Source of the DNA: Siphonodentalium dalli | Lineage: Eukaryota; Mollusca; Scaphopoda; Gadilida; Siphonodentaliidae | Length of the DNA: 64,000 nt | Assembly: GCA_032622095.1 (NCBI GenBank) | Contig: CP136066.1 | Coordinates: forward strand, 109,949,319-110,013,318 | Direction: 5' to 3' | Shown: positions 47,505 through 59,021 of the stretch, piece after piece | Layout: every line of letters begins with the position of its first letter | How positions within the stretch are numbered: position 1 is the first letter of the stretch | Position numbers and translations under genes: made by a program | The notes under the pieces: generated by a model | The model's database searches: none | Seen by the model: only the letters and a program-made list of their open reading frames with translations | Told to the model about the DNA's origin: nothing

Positions 47505-48352
47505 TCTGGAGATGTCGGCCCGCGCGAAGACGGCCCCATATGAAGACGGCCCCATTAATGTAGATGGGCAGACAGTATTGTCATGCGTCTGACAAATATA
47601 TATCATATATAGAGGATCTCACATGAGTTCCTATTTTATACGGAATTTATCAACCGAGTTCACTAAATTCGATTTGAGCCGAGGTTTACCGAGGCTCAAA
47701 TAGAATTTAGAGGACGAGGTTGATAAATTACGTATAAAATAGGACGAGTGTGAGATACCTTTTATCACATGATCAAATAAACCCGAAGCAACGCGAAATA
47801 TTCATCGAAAACAACAATCATAAACTACAGCGATCGCAAGTTATTTGAAGAACGCCGTGACGTCATCGCACGCGCTGATATTAAACGTGTCTATTACCGA
47901 TAATTATGAAACTGCTTTTATGGCCAAATTATGTGATAAATATATTTATAAAAAACAATGATATACCGGTATATAGTTGCCTACAGACAATGAAAGAAAG
48001 CTGGTAAGTACTGTTGATTGCTGCTTAGCGAATGAAGCCATTAGTTCAAATATTTAACGTATGGAAGCTGTATAGAGACAGAGATTTGACAACAAGCCAG
48101 CTACTCCATAGGGTCGCCGAGATTTCGGCACCCATATATAACTGACAACACAGTGACAGTGACAACGACGACGTTTGAATTTATTGTTAATTGTATTAAT
48201 ATAATCTTGTCATTATTATTATTAGTTTCATATTTCATATCATCATATAAATTAAAAAACGATTTAAAACAATGTTTCTGTTATATATGGGGCCGACTTC
48301 GTGCGGGGCCGTCATCGTATGGGGCCAACTTCGCACGGGGCCGACTTCTCCT
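47505..48352. mobile_element. Foldback element FB-3: 16-bp GAAGTCGGCCCC-type arrays as inverted ends
   Basis: The left array (about 47512-47558) contains units GCGCGAAGACGGCCCC and ATATGAAGACGGCCCC. The right array (about 48288-48350) has four inverted units such as GGGGCCGACTTCGTGC, all 16 bases long. The termini GGAGATGTCGG and GGAGAAGTCGG are inverted. I did not find a clean TSD. The interior holds a second hairpin (47612-47760) and AT-rich sequence with no gene. Confidence 0.7.
47612..47760. repeat. 149-bp hairpin inside FB-3
   Basis: The arms pair through GGATCTCACATGAG / a GTGTGAGATACC counterpart, CCTATTTTATACG / CGTATAAAATAGG, TTTATCAACC / GGTTGATAAA and TTTGAGCC / GGCTCAAAT around a GAGGTTTACCGAG centre. 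It has the same plan as the hairpin at 18302. Confidence 0.75.
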
Positions 48353-49150
48353 GTATTCATAAAGAGCCCTGCAGTTAGAGAAGGTTGACTCTAACACATC
48401 AGCGACTGATAGTGATACATGTTTTATATCAGTCACTGATTTTGCCTGTAGTACCAACCCAAATTAACAACTCACTACAGGACATGTTTAAATAAAAAAA
48501 AACACCTCAACTCAAGGATAAGGTAAAGGTATTATTCCAGATTCTTATATAAATCATAATCCCCATGTAAAAATGTCATTCTAATTAAAAATCAGTTAGG
48601 CCTAGCCCTAGAAGTAGTACACACTTATCAAGCCACACTCAATGGCACTTGTCAGATGTTGATTTTGTTTCTTCTTAAAAATTTCAATTTACTTTCATTT
48701 TCAACTTGCAATTGAATTGTGCAAAGATTGGGTTAACTTAAATACATTTCTGACTGAAGTTTTACTGCCATTAGCCGATGATTAGGAATGAATAAATACT
48801 CGAGAAAAACAATTAATCAATATCCACCAGCGTCATAGTACACAAACACGCACAGTTGTTAATGTTTCTTCTTATAAATTTGCATTTGTTTACAAACAAT
48901 GCCGAGTCAAAACGGGGAATTCCCTGCCATTCCAATGTTCGACTCCGAGTCCAACCAAGTTGACCTACTCATTTTCACGCGATAACAGCCGCTGAGCGAA
49001 GTTATTTTAGCTGACAAAACTATTAAACATCGGAATAATAATGGATGCAACCTCATCAACTTATCATTACGCATGCATACAGTGCCTTATTTGCCTAAAA
49101 TACGACAGCAAATCATTGCACCGACACAAGAGAATGGAATAACAGTGATA
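48353..49150. other. Non-coding stretch
   Basis: No gene recognised between FB-3 and the site cluster at 49154. Confidence 0.4.
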
Positions 49151-49153
49151 ATA

Positions 49154-49521
49154 AAAATGGCGACGTCTTCATGAAATTCTATCATTTCTGCGCATGCGCA
49201 AGAAAATTCCAAATAAGGAGTTGCCATATAAGGAAACTGCAATCTCAATAATTACCAAGCAATTAAAGTCTCTACAAATTTTGTTTCATGATCGAACTGC
49301 GGACCTGATAATTATCGAAATATGTAGTCGAAATAATTTTTAATTAGTTAATCACATGATTTAGATATCAACACACTCTTAAAGACGCAATACACCGCTA
49401 TCTAATGTCGTTATTTAACTGGGTCGGTGTTTGTTGTTCATTGCTTCGTTTTTAGGAAAACCATTGTATCTGTTTTGCGCATGCGCAAGTCACTTTCCAT
49501 ATTTGGAATTTCCATATATGG
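49154..49521. promoter_or_regulatory. Duplicated NRF-1-like / double CArG-like site cluster
   Basis: TGCGCATGCGCA (palindromic NRF-1-like) occurs at 49189-49200 and 49476-49487. Each is followed, after 8 or 9 bases, by two CC(A/T)6GG boxes spaced 5 bases apart: CCAAATAAGG 49209-49218 and CCATATAAGG 49224-49233; CCATATTTGG 49497-49506 and CCATATATGG 49512-49521. A YY1-like AAAATGGCGAC lies at about 49155-49165. Order and spacing are the same in both copies although the bases between differ. NRF-1 and YY1 sites are typical of CpG-type promoters and CArG boxes bind SRF/MEF2-class factors; function here is inference. The pair may instead be two copies of a repeat. Confidence 0.4.
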
Positions 49522-50404
49522 GATTTGTGTTAACCTCAATACCGATCGATACCGATCAAGCTACAACATATAACCACGCAATTATCTTAGCATAAAAATA
49601 AGATATATTGTAATTTATGCAACTACGACCCTGGTAACCCTGATCACTAATAAAATATACCGGCCAATTCATTTTAAGATCGTTATTTCACTTTGCTTTA
49701 AGCATAAATACACTCTTAAACGCACATAAACGACCCATTGGCGTTAAAATTAAATATACTCGGTATTTATTATATTAGTTTTTTATTGCTCAGTATAGAG
49801 TTAGACCCTTGACACCTGTCAATATATTTGGGCTGAATTCATATGATGCGGTATTATTCCTCGAAATAAACAACAAAGCAGTCGTTACTTCGAAATGTCG
49901 TTTGGGCTAACATTTACACAAATCCTTCGCGTGTTCTCCTCAATTGGCACATAGGTTCTCAGTCGACACACAGGTTATCCCAGAAAGTGGTGTGAAATAA
50001 ACACCCAAGGTTTGGGTGAAATTATACAATCGTGGCCATGAAATGGCTGTCAAAGTGGCAGCAACTCCAAACCATACCACGTAGAAAGCAACATATAGTG
50101 GGTAACCACATAAGAGTGAAATACGTATTGGCAATATACAAGTCGGTTGTTAAATATCTTTAAAGGTACACACATCATTAAAACAGATCAATCTGAAGGA
50201 TCATCGGTCACTGCACAGCAAGTCAACCCCCCCCCCCAATGATTTACGTCTTTAACGTTTGGGTGTTCTGCTTATCCAACATCCAACTGTTGGGCAAAAC
50301 AAAAATAGCTCGTGCATGCAACACACGAACTAATGTTTCGCCTCACAGTGCATGGTAGTTTCATTCGGCATGGAGATTAAATATTGAATGCAACGCCGAA
50401 ATTT
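49522..50404. other. Non-coding stretch
   Basis: No gene seen. A C run lies near 50227-50237. Confidence 0.4.
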
Positions 50405-50754
50405 AAGAAGGCCGCCGAAATGTGAAAATATGCTATTTTTCTGACAATGATACCACCTTTCGTTTGTCTCTGTGGGAAAATGTTAACATCTTTGCGTCAT
50501 GTTATACATTTATCGTATAGAGGAGTCATTAGCGAACACATGGGGACCATAATATACATTCATTGCGGGATATTTTTGTCCGATATCACGTTTTCCCAAA
50601 TGCCGGTATAATAGGTCAAAGCCGAATCTACGTTAATAACGCGATGTAATGTTTCGAACCAATGAATGTTATTGCTATTATAACAACACCCATCCATATA
50701 TATGTGCAGGAGCTAGGATTCCTCTTATACCCGAGTTGAGGAATATTTACCCAA

Positions 50755-51280
50755 ATCCAAGATGGCGGCCAAAATGGCCACCAGAAATAGAAAAATCGCC
50801 GAAAATCGCTAATTTTAACATCAGTGAGCATTATTGTCATGAAAACTCCACACCTGCTTCCTATTGTAAGTTGAGAACATTTAGGCGAAGAATTTCCCTT
50901 GTACCGTATCCAAATAAAAGTCCCCCAAATCCAAAATGGTGCCCACAATGGCGGACAGATTTTGAAAAATCACCGAAATTCCCTCATATTCATATCATTG
51001 GGCATTATTGTCGAGACAACTCCATCCATGCTTACAGTTGAGTTGGAAATACTGAGGTGAAGTAATTACCTCACATCTGATGCAAGAAATGTTTTTCTAA
51101 ATCGAAGAAGGCGGCCAAAATGGCGACCGAAATGTGAAAACACGCCTACATTCCTTTACTTTCTTAGGATAGGCGTTATTGTTTCGCGATTTTACCCACC
51201 ATTACATGTTGATATGTATGAATTATTCATTAGGGTTTGGCAAGTGATACTCACAGTCAATATGGCGGCCAAACTGGCGG
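50755..51280. repeat. Internal tandem units of about 170 bp with YY1-like phrases
   Basis: Within the left arm, AAGATGGCGGCCAAAATGGC or similar occurs near 50758, 50935, 51107 and 51259, each followed by a GAAAAAT(C/A)GCC-like phrase and a GGGCRTTATTGTC-like phrase. The right arm holds the inverted set (53540-54010). The unit length and the AAGATGGC phrase recall the 161-bp-unit transposon, but the rest of the unit is different. Confidence 0.6.
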
Positions 51281-51955
51281 CTAGAACTTGAAAAGAAGCC
51301 TATATTATCACATACTAATTTCAACTTTTTGTCATAATATCGATTTGTATAGACGAAACGGTACACAATATAAGCCATCTATTAGTTCCAACGTAAGTCG
51401 TAGCCTTTTGGAAGGATGAAAACCCACAATCGCAATGTGGCATTTCAAAATCCATTCTCCACTAAGGGCTCATACTGGCCGTAACCGTATATAGGTGCGC
51501 CGAATAATCATATTATGATTTCCAAAAATCAAAACAACAGTACCTGAGCTTATTCTGAATTTGCCACATTCAGCATTATCTAGACCCGTTTCCGTCTCTT
51601 CGTCAGATTAAACTATCTCGCTCACAACAGTTTACTACACTTCTTTGTAGAAGGGTCCCACTAATCGGAATGTTTCAAACAATACATATGCCGGTGTCCA
51701 GCTTACGTGTTTGTTTCGAAAGCTTGGAATTCTTAGCGAGCTTCATTCGTGGTATAGCTTATGGTATAATTCAGATGCTACATATGGGGTATATGCGCCA
51801 TCTTGTGCGATACACTAGAAAGGTATTCGGTCGATGCGTATACTAGCTGTCAGAAGGACCTGCGTATTGTCAGCTTTGGTGACCTAATAGGGATAACAAC
51901 GTGTACACCTGGTGATCCTCCCAAACAGCCACTTCTCAATATATGGTTCATCAAT

Positions 51956-52849
51956 TCACATACTCATCTAATGCACTGACGTACCCCGACAACTTCTGTA
52001 TATGGCTTCGAATGTTGAAAGCCCGACATTTGACGGATACATTTCTGCTAAGGCGTAGAAGACCATAATGCATAATATACCCAAACTCATTGAACATGAT
52101 CACAATAACAAGCTTGTTGGCGTCCAACAATCGTCTCACCGAACAGATCCAAGCAGATGATAACAATACACACGGTGCTATTTTGTGGGTATGTGTCATG
52201 ATAGTGGAAATGAAATTGGACCATGACTGCACCACCTCTTATTTTGTTATGTTTTAGATTCAGACTTTATCTCATGTGTGGCTTTGCTTTCCTTGTATGC
52301 TAAGATTGTATGTTCCCATCCGTTTGGAAGCCGTTCTTAAACAACTTGATCAGGCGTGTGGCATTGGCTACTGCCGTATAAGCCCCACCAAGACTGGGTG
52401 TAGTCTTAAAGGCGATACCCTTGATAGTTGGTTGATATGTCATACTCACGCTGGGTGGTATGGTTCAAGAAAGTACAAATGCCATTAACAAAAGGGTGAA
52501 ATGTTCAACGCAAAGAACACTCAGAGGAATGTTACATTGATGAGCTCTTGCATTCTGTTAAAAAAACGTTGGTACACCAAGTGATTTCTTGGTAACATCA
52601 CCATTGCGACCATTTTCCTGCATGAGACATTAACTACTATATTCTAAAGTTATATATATAAAGCTAAATGATCATAAACGTCGCGTTTCCCAACGTCCAC
52701 AGCCATTGCCATCGAGACTGTAAATTGTTCTTTAAATACATAGTGAAATAAATGCACCACAGTTCCTGACATTTTCTTGAATAATACCGCCCACATACTG
52801 ACACTAACCCTGAGAGAGGATAACAAAAAATGTACACATTCATGCTATA
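51956..52849. other. Spacer of the giant inverted repeat
   Basis: About 0.9 kb of single-copy sequence between the arms. Open frames of 70-95 codons exist on both strands (51951-52235 minus, 52276-52488 plus) but show no domain known to me, so I do not call a gene. Confidence 0.45.
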
Positions 52850-54360
52850 AAGACATGAGTTGACGAACCATCTATTGAGAAGTGACTAGCTAACTGGTTC
52901 GCCAGGTGTACATGTCGTTATCCCCATGGGGTGTGAGACACATACATAGAGATGACCTTCTGTAAGCGTGCATACCCATCGGTCATATGCCTTCCTAGTT
53001 CAAGATGACGCACAAATATCATATTTAGCAAATAATTAAAATCGTAAGCTAGACACCGGAAAATGAATTGTTTGAAACGTTATGATTAGAGGGACCATAC
53101 TCCAAAGAAGTGGTGAATACTTTGTCGGTGTGAGCGACCTAGATTTATCAGACAAAGAAATGGAAGCTGGTCCAGATAATTATGGACGCGACGTGGCAAA
53201 TCAGAATCTGTTATCAGGTAATTGTTCTGATATAACTATTCGGCGCACCTACGCTTACGGCCATTATCGGCGCTAAGTGGAGAATGGAATTCGAAATGAC
53301 ACATCTTCCCAGAAGGATACGAGCTATGTTATGCGTGTTGATACCTTTAAGTTGAACTAATAGATGATTTATGTACAGTTTCGTCCATACATACCGATAT
53401 TATGACAAAAAGTTGAAATTAATATGTGAAAATATCGATTTCTTTTCAATTTCTAGCCGCCAATTTAACAGCGATCTTGGCTGCGAGTATCAATTGCAAA
53501 ACCCTAAGAATACTTCATGTCACTATTCCATATCAACATGTAATGGTGGATAGAAATCGCGAAACAATAACGCCCATCGTAAGAAAGTAAAGGAATGTAG
53601 ACTTGTTTTCAAATTTCGGTCGCCAATTTGGCCGCCATCTTCGATTTGGAAAACAAATTCTTGCATGAGATGTAATGTAATTACTTCGCCTCAGTATTTC
53701 CAACTCAACTGTAAGCATGGGTGGAGTTGTCTCGACAATAATGCCCAATGATGTGAATATGAGAGAATTTCGGTGATTTTTCAAAATCTGTCCGCGATTG
53801 TGGGCGCCATTTTGGATTTGGGGAACTTTTATTTGGATATGGTACAAGAAAGTTTTTCACCTAAGTGTTCCCAACTCACAATAGTAAGCAGGTGTGTGTG
53901 GAGTTTTCATGACAATAATGCTCACTGATGTTAAAATCGGCGATTTGTTATTTCTGGTGGCCATTTTGGCCGCCATCTTGGATTTGGGTAAATATTCCTC
54001 AACTCAGGTATAAGAGGTATCCTAGCTCGAGTATCTCCTGCACATATATATGCATGGGTGTTGTTATAATAGCAATAACATTCATTGATTCGAAACATTA
54101 CATCGCGCTATTAACGTAGATTCGGCTTTGACCTATTATACCGGCATTTGGGAAAACGTGATATCGGACAAAAATAACCCGCAATGAATGTATATTATGG
54201 TCCCCATGTGGTCGCCAATGACTCCTCTATATGATAAATGTATAACATGACGCAAAGATGCCAACATTTTCCCACAGAGACAAACGAAAGGTGGTAACAT
54301 GTCAGAAAAATAGCATATTTTCACATTTCGGCGGCCATCTTGGCCGCCATATTGGATTCT

Positions 54361-55037
54361 GCTGTCGGAGTTTTGGCTAATTTGTAAGGGTTGTATATTA
54401 GCATAACGAATCGAGCGGAAAAAATACCGCATGTGATATCATCTTTACTATAACGGCGATCAAAGATACCTGGTGCAATTTTTTTAAATGGCCGCCATGA
54501 TGGACGCCATCTTGTCTGGAATCTCTGCGGCCACTTTTTTTTCTCGTTAACAAGTGAAAACATTTAGAAGAGACTTTAAGGAAGAAAATTAGTGGGGTGA
54601 AGTTGAGTCCTGGGGGGTGCAGAGCTCGACCAATATCTCCTGGACTAGCTAAAGAGTTAGTTATTAAACAGCCAACCTGGAGAGTATACGACTCTGTCAT
54701 ATGTTGTTCCCTCTACAGTGTCGGTAGTTGTTTATAACGATGTGTAAAACATTAAATCGGTTGTGAGGTCAACATACTCCGAGTTCAGTTTGTGGTTTCC
54801 ACGAATTTAGAAACATGCTACATTAGGAACCAGTGGCTCGAGAGATGTTATGAATTTATGACATTTATGTCATACTAAAACGTCGTGGAGTGAAGAACAT
54901 TTCCTCTATATAATGTAAACAAACTAAAAATAGTTCTAACCAGATAGTATAAATTATATAGTGGTCCTGGAATGTCAGTATGTATGTTAAGCTCATATCT
55001 TAACCTATTTGAACAAAAATACAAATAACCACATATC
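54361..55037. other. Non-coding stretch
   Basis: An additional AAATGGCCGCCATGATGGACG phrase lies at about 54486-54506, just outside the giant inverted repeat. Otherwise nothing is seen. Confidence 0.4.
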
Positions 55038-55622
55038 TACGGAAGTCTAGCTATTAGGGCCATTTAATTTTTGTTATATATTCATTAAAATATTTCCTTT
55101 TTTATTTATTTTTGTATATATATTCATTCAAATATTTCCTTTTTTATTTTATTTTTTTATATATATTCATTAAAATATTTCCTTTTTACTTTCTGTTTTT
55201 ACTTTCCACCTGGGAGATAACTTTTCTCCCTGGAAATAACTTATCTCCCAGGGAGAAAAGTTTTCTCCCTGGAATTAACTTTTCTCCCAGGGAGATAAGT
55301 TAATTCCCGAGAGAAAAGTGTTCTCCCTGGGAGAAAAGTTATCTCCCTGGGAGAAAAGTTAATTCCCGGGAGAAACGTGGGGAGAAAATTTATCTCCCTG
55401 GGAGAAAAGTTAATTCCAGGGAGAAAAGTTTATTCCAGGGAGAAAAGTTTTCTCCTTGGGAGATAAGTTATTTACAGGGAGAAAAGTTATCTCCCAGGTG
55501 GAAAGTAAAAAAAGAAAGTAAAAAGGAAATATTTTAATGAATATATATAAAAAATTAAATAAAAAAGGAAATATTTTAATGAATATATAACAACAATTAA
55601 ATGCCCCTAATAGGCTTCCGTA
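55038..55622. mobile_element. Foldback element FB-4 with GGGAGAAAAGTT arrays
   Basis: The outer ends are inverted (TACGGAAGYC, then TATTAGGGSCATTTAATT and ATATATTCATTAAAATATTT). The centre (55205-55500) is a dense array of about 16-20-bp units such as CTGGGAGAAAAGTTATCTCC that are themselves near-palindromic, in inverted senses on the two sides. CATATC flanks both ends (55032-55037 and 55623-55628), a possible 6-bp duplication. Small Lys/Phe-rich frames come from the repeat. Confidence 0.75.
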
Positions 55623-55628
55623 CATATC

Positions 55629-56100
55629 GGCATTATTTGAAACTATTTAGGTCTATATATATGAACCTAAATCTACTTACCAGTTGTACCTATATTCCTA
55701 TATGAACCTATTTGCACGAGGAAATAAGTTAGGATAATCACATATTAAACGTCACAATGGACATGCTTCATATGTGTACATACAATTACAAATATGCGTT
55801 AATAATAACTAGTAATTATCGCTTTTGTCCCATTTCGGGAGTCAAAATTCGTGAACCACTATTATACCGACTTTAAATGCCATTGAAATACACATTTATG
55901 TCACAGAATTGAAAATCTGGTTCAGTCCGATAATATATGAAGAAATAAAGAGCGTTCATTGTGAGTCTATTCCTGATATAGTATGAATGAAGACCATTTG
56001 TTTCACTTCGGTGGGAAAAGTTGAAAACAGCCATAAAGTAGTTAGTTTTTTGTGTGTGCCGCCCCCAGCAAACACCCTTTCTGTATACCACAACTACCCA
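55629..56100. other. Non-coding stretch
   Basis: It contains an AAAGAGCG motif (55947-55954), in a context like that at 8469: both are followed by TTTGTTTCACTT and a GAAAACAGC-like phrase. No gene. Confidence 0.4.
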
Positions 56101-56103
56101 TCA

Positions 56104-56405
56104 CAAGTAAACGGCTGCCATGTTGGACCGGATTGGGGTGTGTGGGTATTTCAAAAGAGTGGTTTGGAGCCATCCTACAACACCCTTTGTTTGACGGAAA
56201 TCGTTCAAGGGGCTGAGAAATGGTATCGGTGCCCTATTCTGACACCTCTGCAATGCGGCCATTTTAAATCGGTTGGTATTGGGGGTGTATGGAAAGAGTG
56301 TGTTGAGGTCACCATATAACACCCTTTGTTTAACCAAAGTCGGTCAGGGGCGCTGAAATATGGCATGGCTGCCCTATTCGGACCCCTCTGGACGGCGGAA
56401 ATTTT
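56104..56405. repeat. Two to three tandem units of about 147 bp
   Basis: CAACACCCTTTGTTTGACGG (about 56178) and AACACCCTTTGTTTAACC (about 56326) lie about 147 apart, each followed by CGGTCAGG- or CGTTCAAGG-like and GCTGAGAAATGG-like phrases and then GCCCTATTCKGAC. Frames on both strands stay open over the units but look like repeat sequence. Confidence 0.6.
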
Positions 56406-57529
56406 TGGGCCGGTTAATGAAAATAGTGTCTTGTGGACCATGGGCTGAATTGATCAAGGGTCACACGTTTCTGGTGATAAATAGGGAAACCGCCATCTAT
56501 ACACGGTGATGTATAGGTAACCAGGATCTATACTAAAGCATTATTGATTAGTAGTTATCCAATAGGAAGTGTTTAGATATTAAGTTCAACAAACGACCAG
56601 TTTTTTAAACTTATTATCTAAACATTGCCCTCAATAAATATGACTCCGTATGTGGTTTTAGTTATACGTCGTCTGCTTATATTACCTGTACATCCCTGCA
56701 GATCAGTAACACACTTTTTTATCTGACTGGGAGAATCCATTTATTATAGAAAGTGTTAAAATACCCAATGATCTCCTAAAGCTCATCCATCTGACGGGAT
56801 GTCCTTGTACAATGGCAACAAATATACGTTTCTAAGCCACGCGTATACCATTTTAACGACGACGATGATTACTTATATTTAACTATACTTAATAATAATG
56901 GACCAGCTTAGTTTATACATATTTATTTGTAACTCAGTTTACAAGGGATTGGGGGACAAGTTATAACAACTTAAGGTGGCCCCTCTCCCGACAATATTTA
57001 CACAAATGTTTAAACAAGATGAATAACAGATAATAATGTACATGTAATAATAAGAATGTTGATGATGATGTCTGGTGATTGATGTTATACCGGTCCTGAG
57101 GTCCTCTCCTGTATATATCATGCCATGCCGTGCTGTAAGTTGTTTATGATTTTTCTTCGTTAAGTGAAACCAGCTTCTGTGGCATAGTATAATTATACAA
57201 ACTTAACCGCCATTAATTTTAATAATTACGGCACATATATGTATAGCTTTCCTTGATTATATATGTTCATGTTTACACTCTAATTTGGTACTTTATTGTG
57301 TTATGTGAGTATTAAATCAATCACACTAACTACCCCTCTGTGTATATTAAATGTTTCTACCATAAATCCACCCGCCTACTTGAAGATGTAATCACTTATA
57401 GCCAAAATAGATTCGACTTCTTATTAATTGTCTCCTTGATCGGGCGCCGATTGGATGCAATTTGTATGCAGATCCTGGTTACTTTAATCAATGTGTACCA
57501 AATCCAACGCTTCGAGATCCTGAGTACCA
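56406..57529. other. Non-coding stretch
   Basis: No gene recognised. GAGATCCTG-like phrases near 57470-57525 recur after the MITE at 57940-57990, so the MITE sits in or near an old tandem repeat. Confidence 0.4.
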
Positions 57530-57532
57530 TAA

Positions 57533-57926
57533 GGGTGCGTTCATACGCTGGCAAGTTTGCACGGTATGTTTTTGAGGGCATTTCGTCATAGGAAACCACA
57601 TGATGCCAGAATATGAACGGAATCGTGCACATAATATGCATCTTTACCAAAACGAAAGACATGAGAACTAACAATTATCTAGTTCCACTTGTAACAGTGC
57701 TACTGGAATTTGCCTTCTTGCGAGATAATTGCATGATATTTACAGGTAAATTCAGGTAGCATCGTATACTAGTGGAACTACAGAGATTTCACTTCGCATC
57801 TAGTTAGCTGTGGCACAGATGCACTTTATGTGCGCGTTTCCGTTCATATTATGGCACCATATCGTGTTCTACGACAAAATGCCTGCACACCATACCGTGC
57901 AATCTTGTCAGTGTATGAACGTACCC
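57533..57926. mobile_element. Harbinger-like MITE, 394 bp, TAA target duplication
   Basis: TAA flanks both ends (57530-57532 and 57927-57929). The TIRs start GGGTRCGTTCATACRCTGRC and pair further inward through GCACGGTATG and TTCATATT. A 3-bp TWA duplication with G-rich TIRs is the PIF/Harbinger pattern. No ORF of its own; overlapping frames are not genes. Confidence 0.8.
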
Positions 57927-57929
57927 TAA

Positions 57930-59020
57930 GCCAATGAGTTGAAGATCCTGTTTACCCACACAAAGCTAACGTTTCGGAGATCCTGGGTACCCACAGCCAA
58001 CGTTTTGAAAATTCTGCGTGGGTACCATATAATCAACGGGGAAATTCAAACTCCTCAACGAAGGAAGCCTTCCTTTGAAGCAGTGCAGAACAGGTAGATA
58101 AACAGACCGAACATTGTGCACCTCACTACATATGATGCATAGACATACTCATAAATGTTGTTAAAAAATGACAACTCAATTTGTCATCTCGCCGCGAAAA
58201 TGTGTTTGGGATCATTGGAGGTCATCCCAATGAGGGTGGAAGCTGGTTGACCCCGTACTGCTGGGACAGGCACGTGATAGAGAAGCCGCGTTAGTTAGTG
58301 AATCAAAAGAACCACAACAATTCGTTACACGATAACTCCATTCCTTGTTGATATTCGCCAGAATACAACAATACACAACACAACGAACTATTCACGACAG
58401 GAAAACGAATTGGATACATTTTTATTTTTGAAACGGGGATCTGATTCTTGATAAAGGTAAGCAGTTTTGTTCCATCGCTACCAATTATCAACTCAATACC
58501 AGAGTTGTCTATCTTATTCACCTCTGTCACAGCACCCATTGCAATGAACGTTCATGGCATGATCTAAATGAACGTCTGCTATTAAACTAATGTAATAATA
58601 TCATCGAGTTAATGCTCGATACATGTAACTGGGGCGGGCCGGGGTAGTAAACAAAAGTGCAGAAGGTATGCCGTTTTGTTTTGCATCTGGCATTTAGGGC
58701 GACCAACCAGTCCACCACCCACCAAACTTGCAAACAAAATACTATTTTACTTCCGATGTTTTGGCACAGCATGCACCCCAAATTTAACTAATTTTGGTAT
58801 AAAACCGCATAAACCCATACCGATATCTCTCACATGACTGGGTAATTATCTCTTAGTTCAAATGACAGTTTAACCTATTCCAGAAGCATCTTTTTGTTAG
58901 TCTACTGGAGCAACTTCTGTTATACTAAATGACACGGAGTCACTTTAGGTGCTGTGAGAGTAACAAATCATGAGTTGATAGACATGCAAACAATTCACTC
59001 ATTGGGTTGAGGTAGCAGTA
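57930..59020. other. Non-coding stretch
   Basis: No gene is supported. From about 58880 on it belongs to the dispersed repeat that is inverted at 27.8-29.2 kb. Confidence 0.4.
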
Positions 59021-59021
59021 C

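Larger units (their letters stand above)
50405..54360. repeat. Giant inverted repeat, arms about 1.5 kb
   Basis: 50405-51955 and 52850-54360 pair in inverse order over their whole length. Matching landmarks include CCGAAATGTGAAAATATGC, ATGACGCAAAGATG, TAACGTAGATTCGGCTTTGA, CAAATCCAAGATGGCGGCC, TGACAAAAAGTTGAAATTA, TTCGGCGCACCTA and AACCATCTATTGAGAAGTG. Divergence seems to rise towards the centre. No target duplication was found at the ends. It is most likely a large foldback or TIR element, or an inverted segmental duplication. Confidence 0.85.

Noticed and set aside
51951-52488. Genes in the spacer of the giant inverted repeat
   Set aside because: Frames under 100 codons with no recognisable domain; one runs into the arm boundary.
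55112-55625. Small Phe/Lys-rich membrane-like peptides
   Set aside because: They arise from the AT-rich inverted ends and GGGAGAAAAGTT array of FB-4, in mirrored form on both strands.
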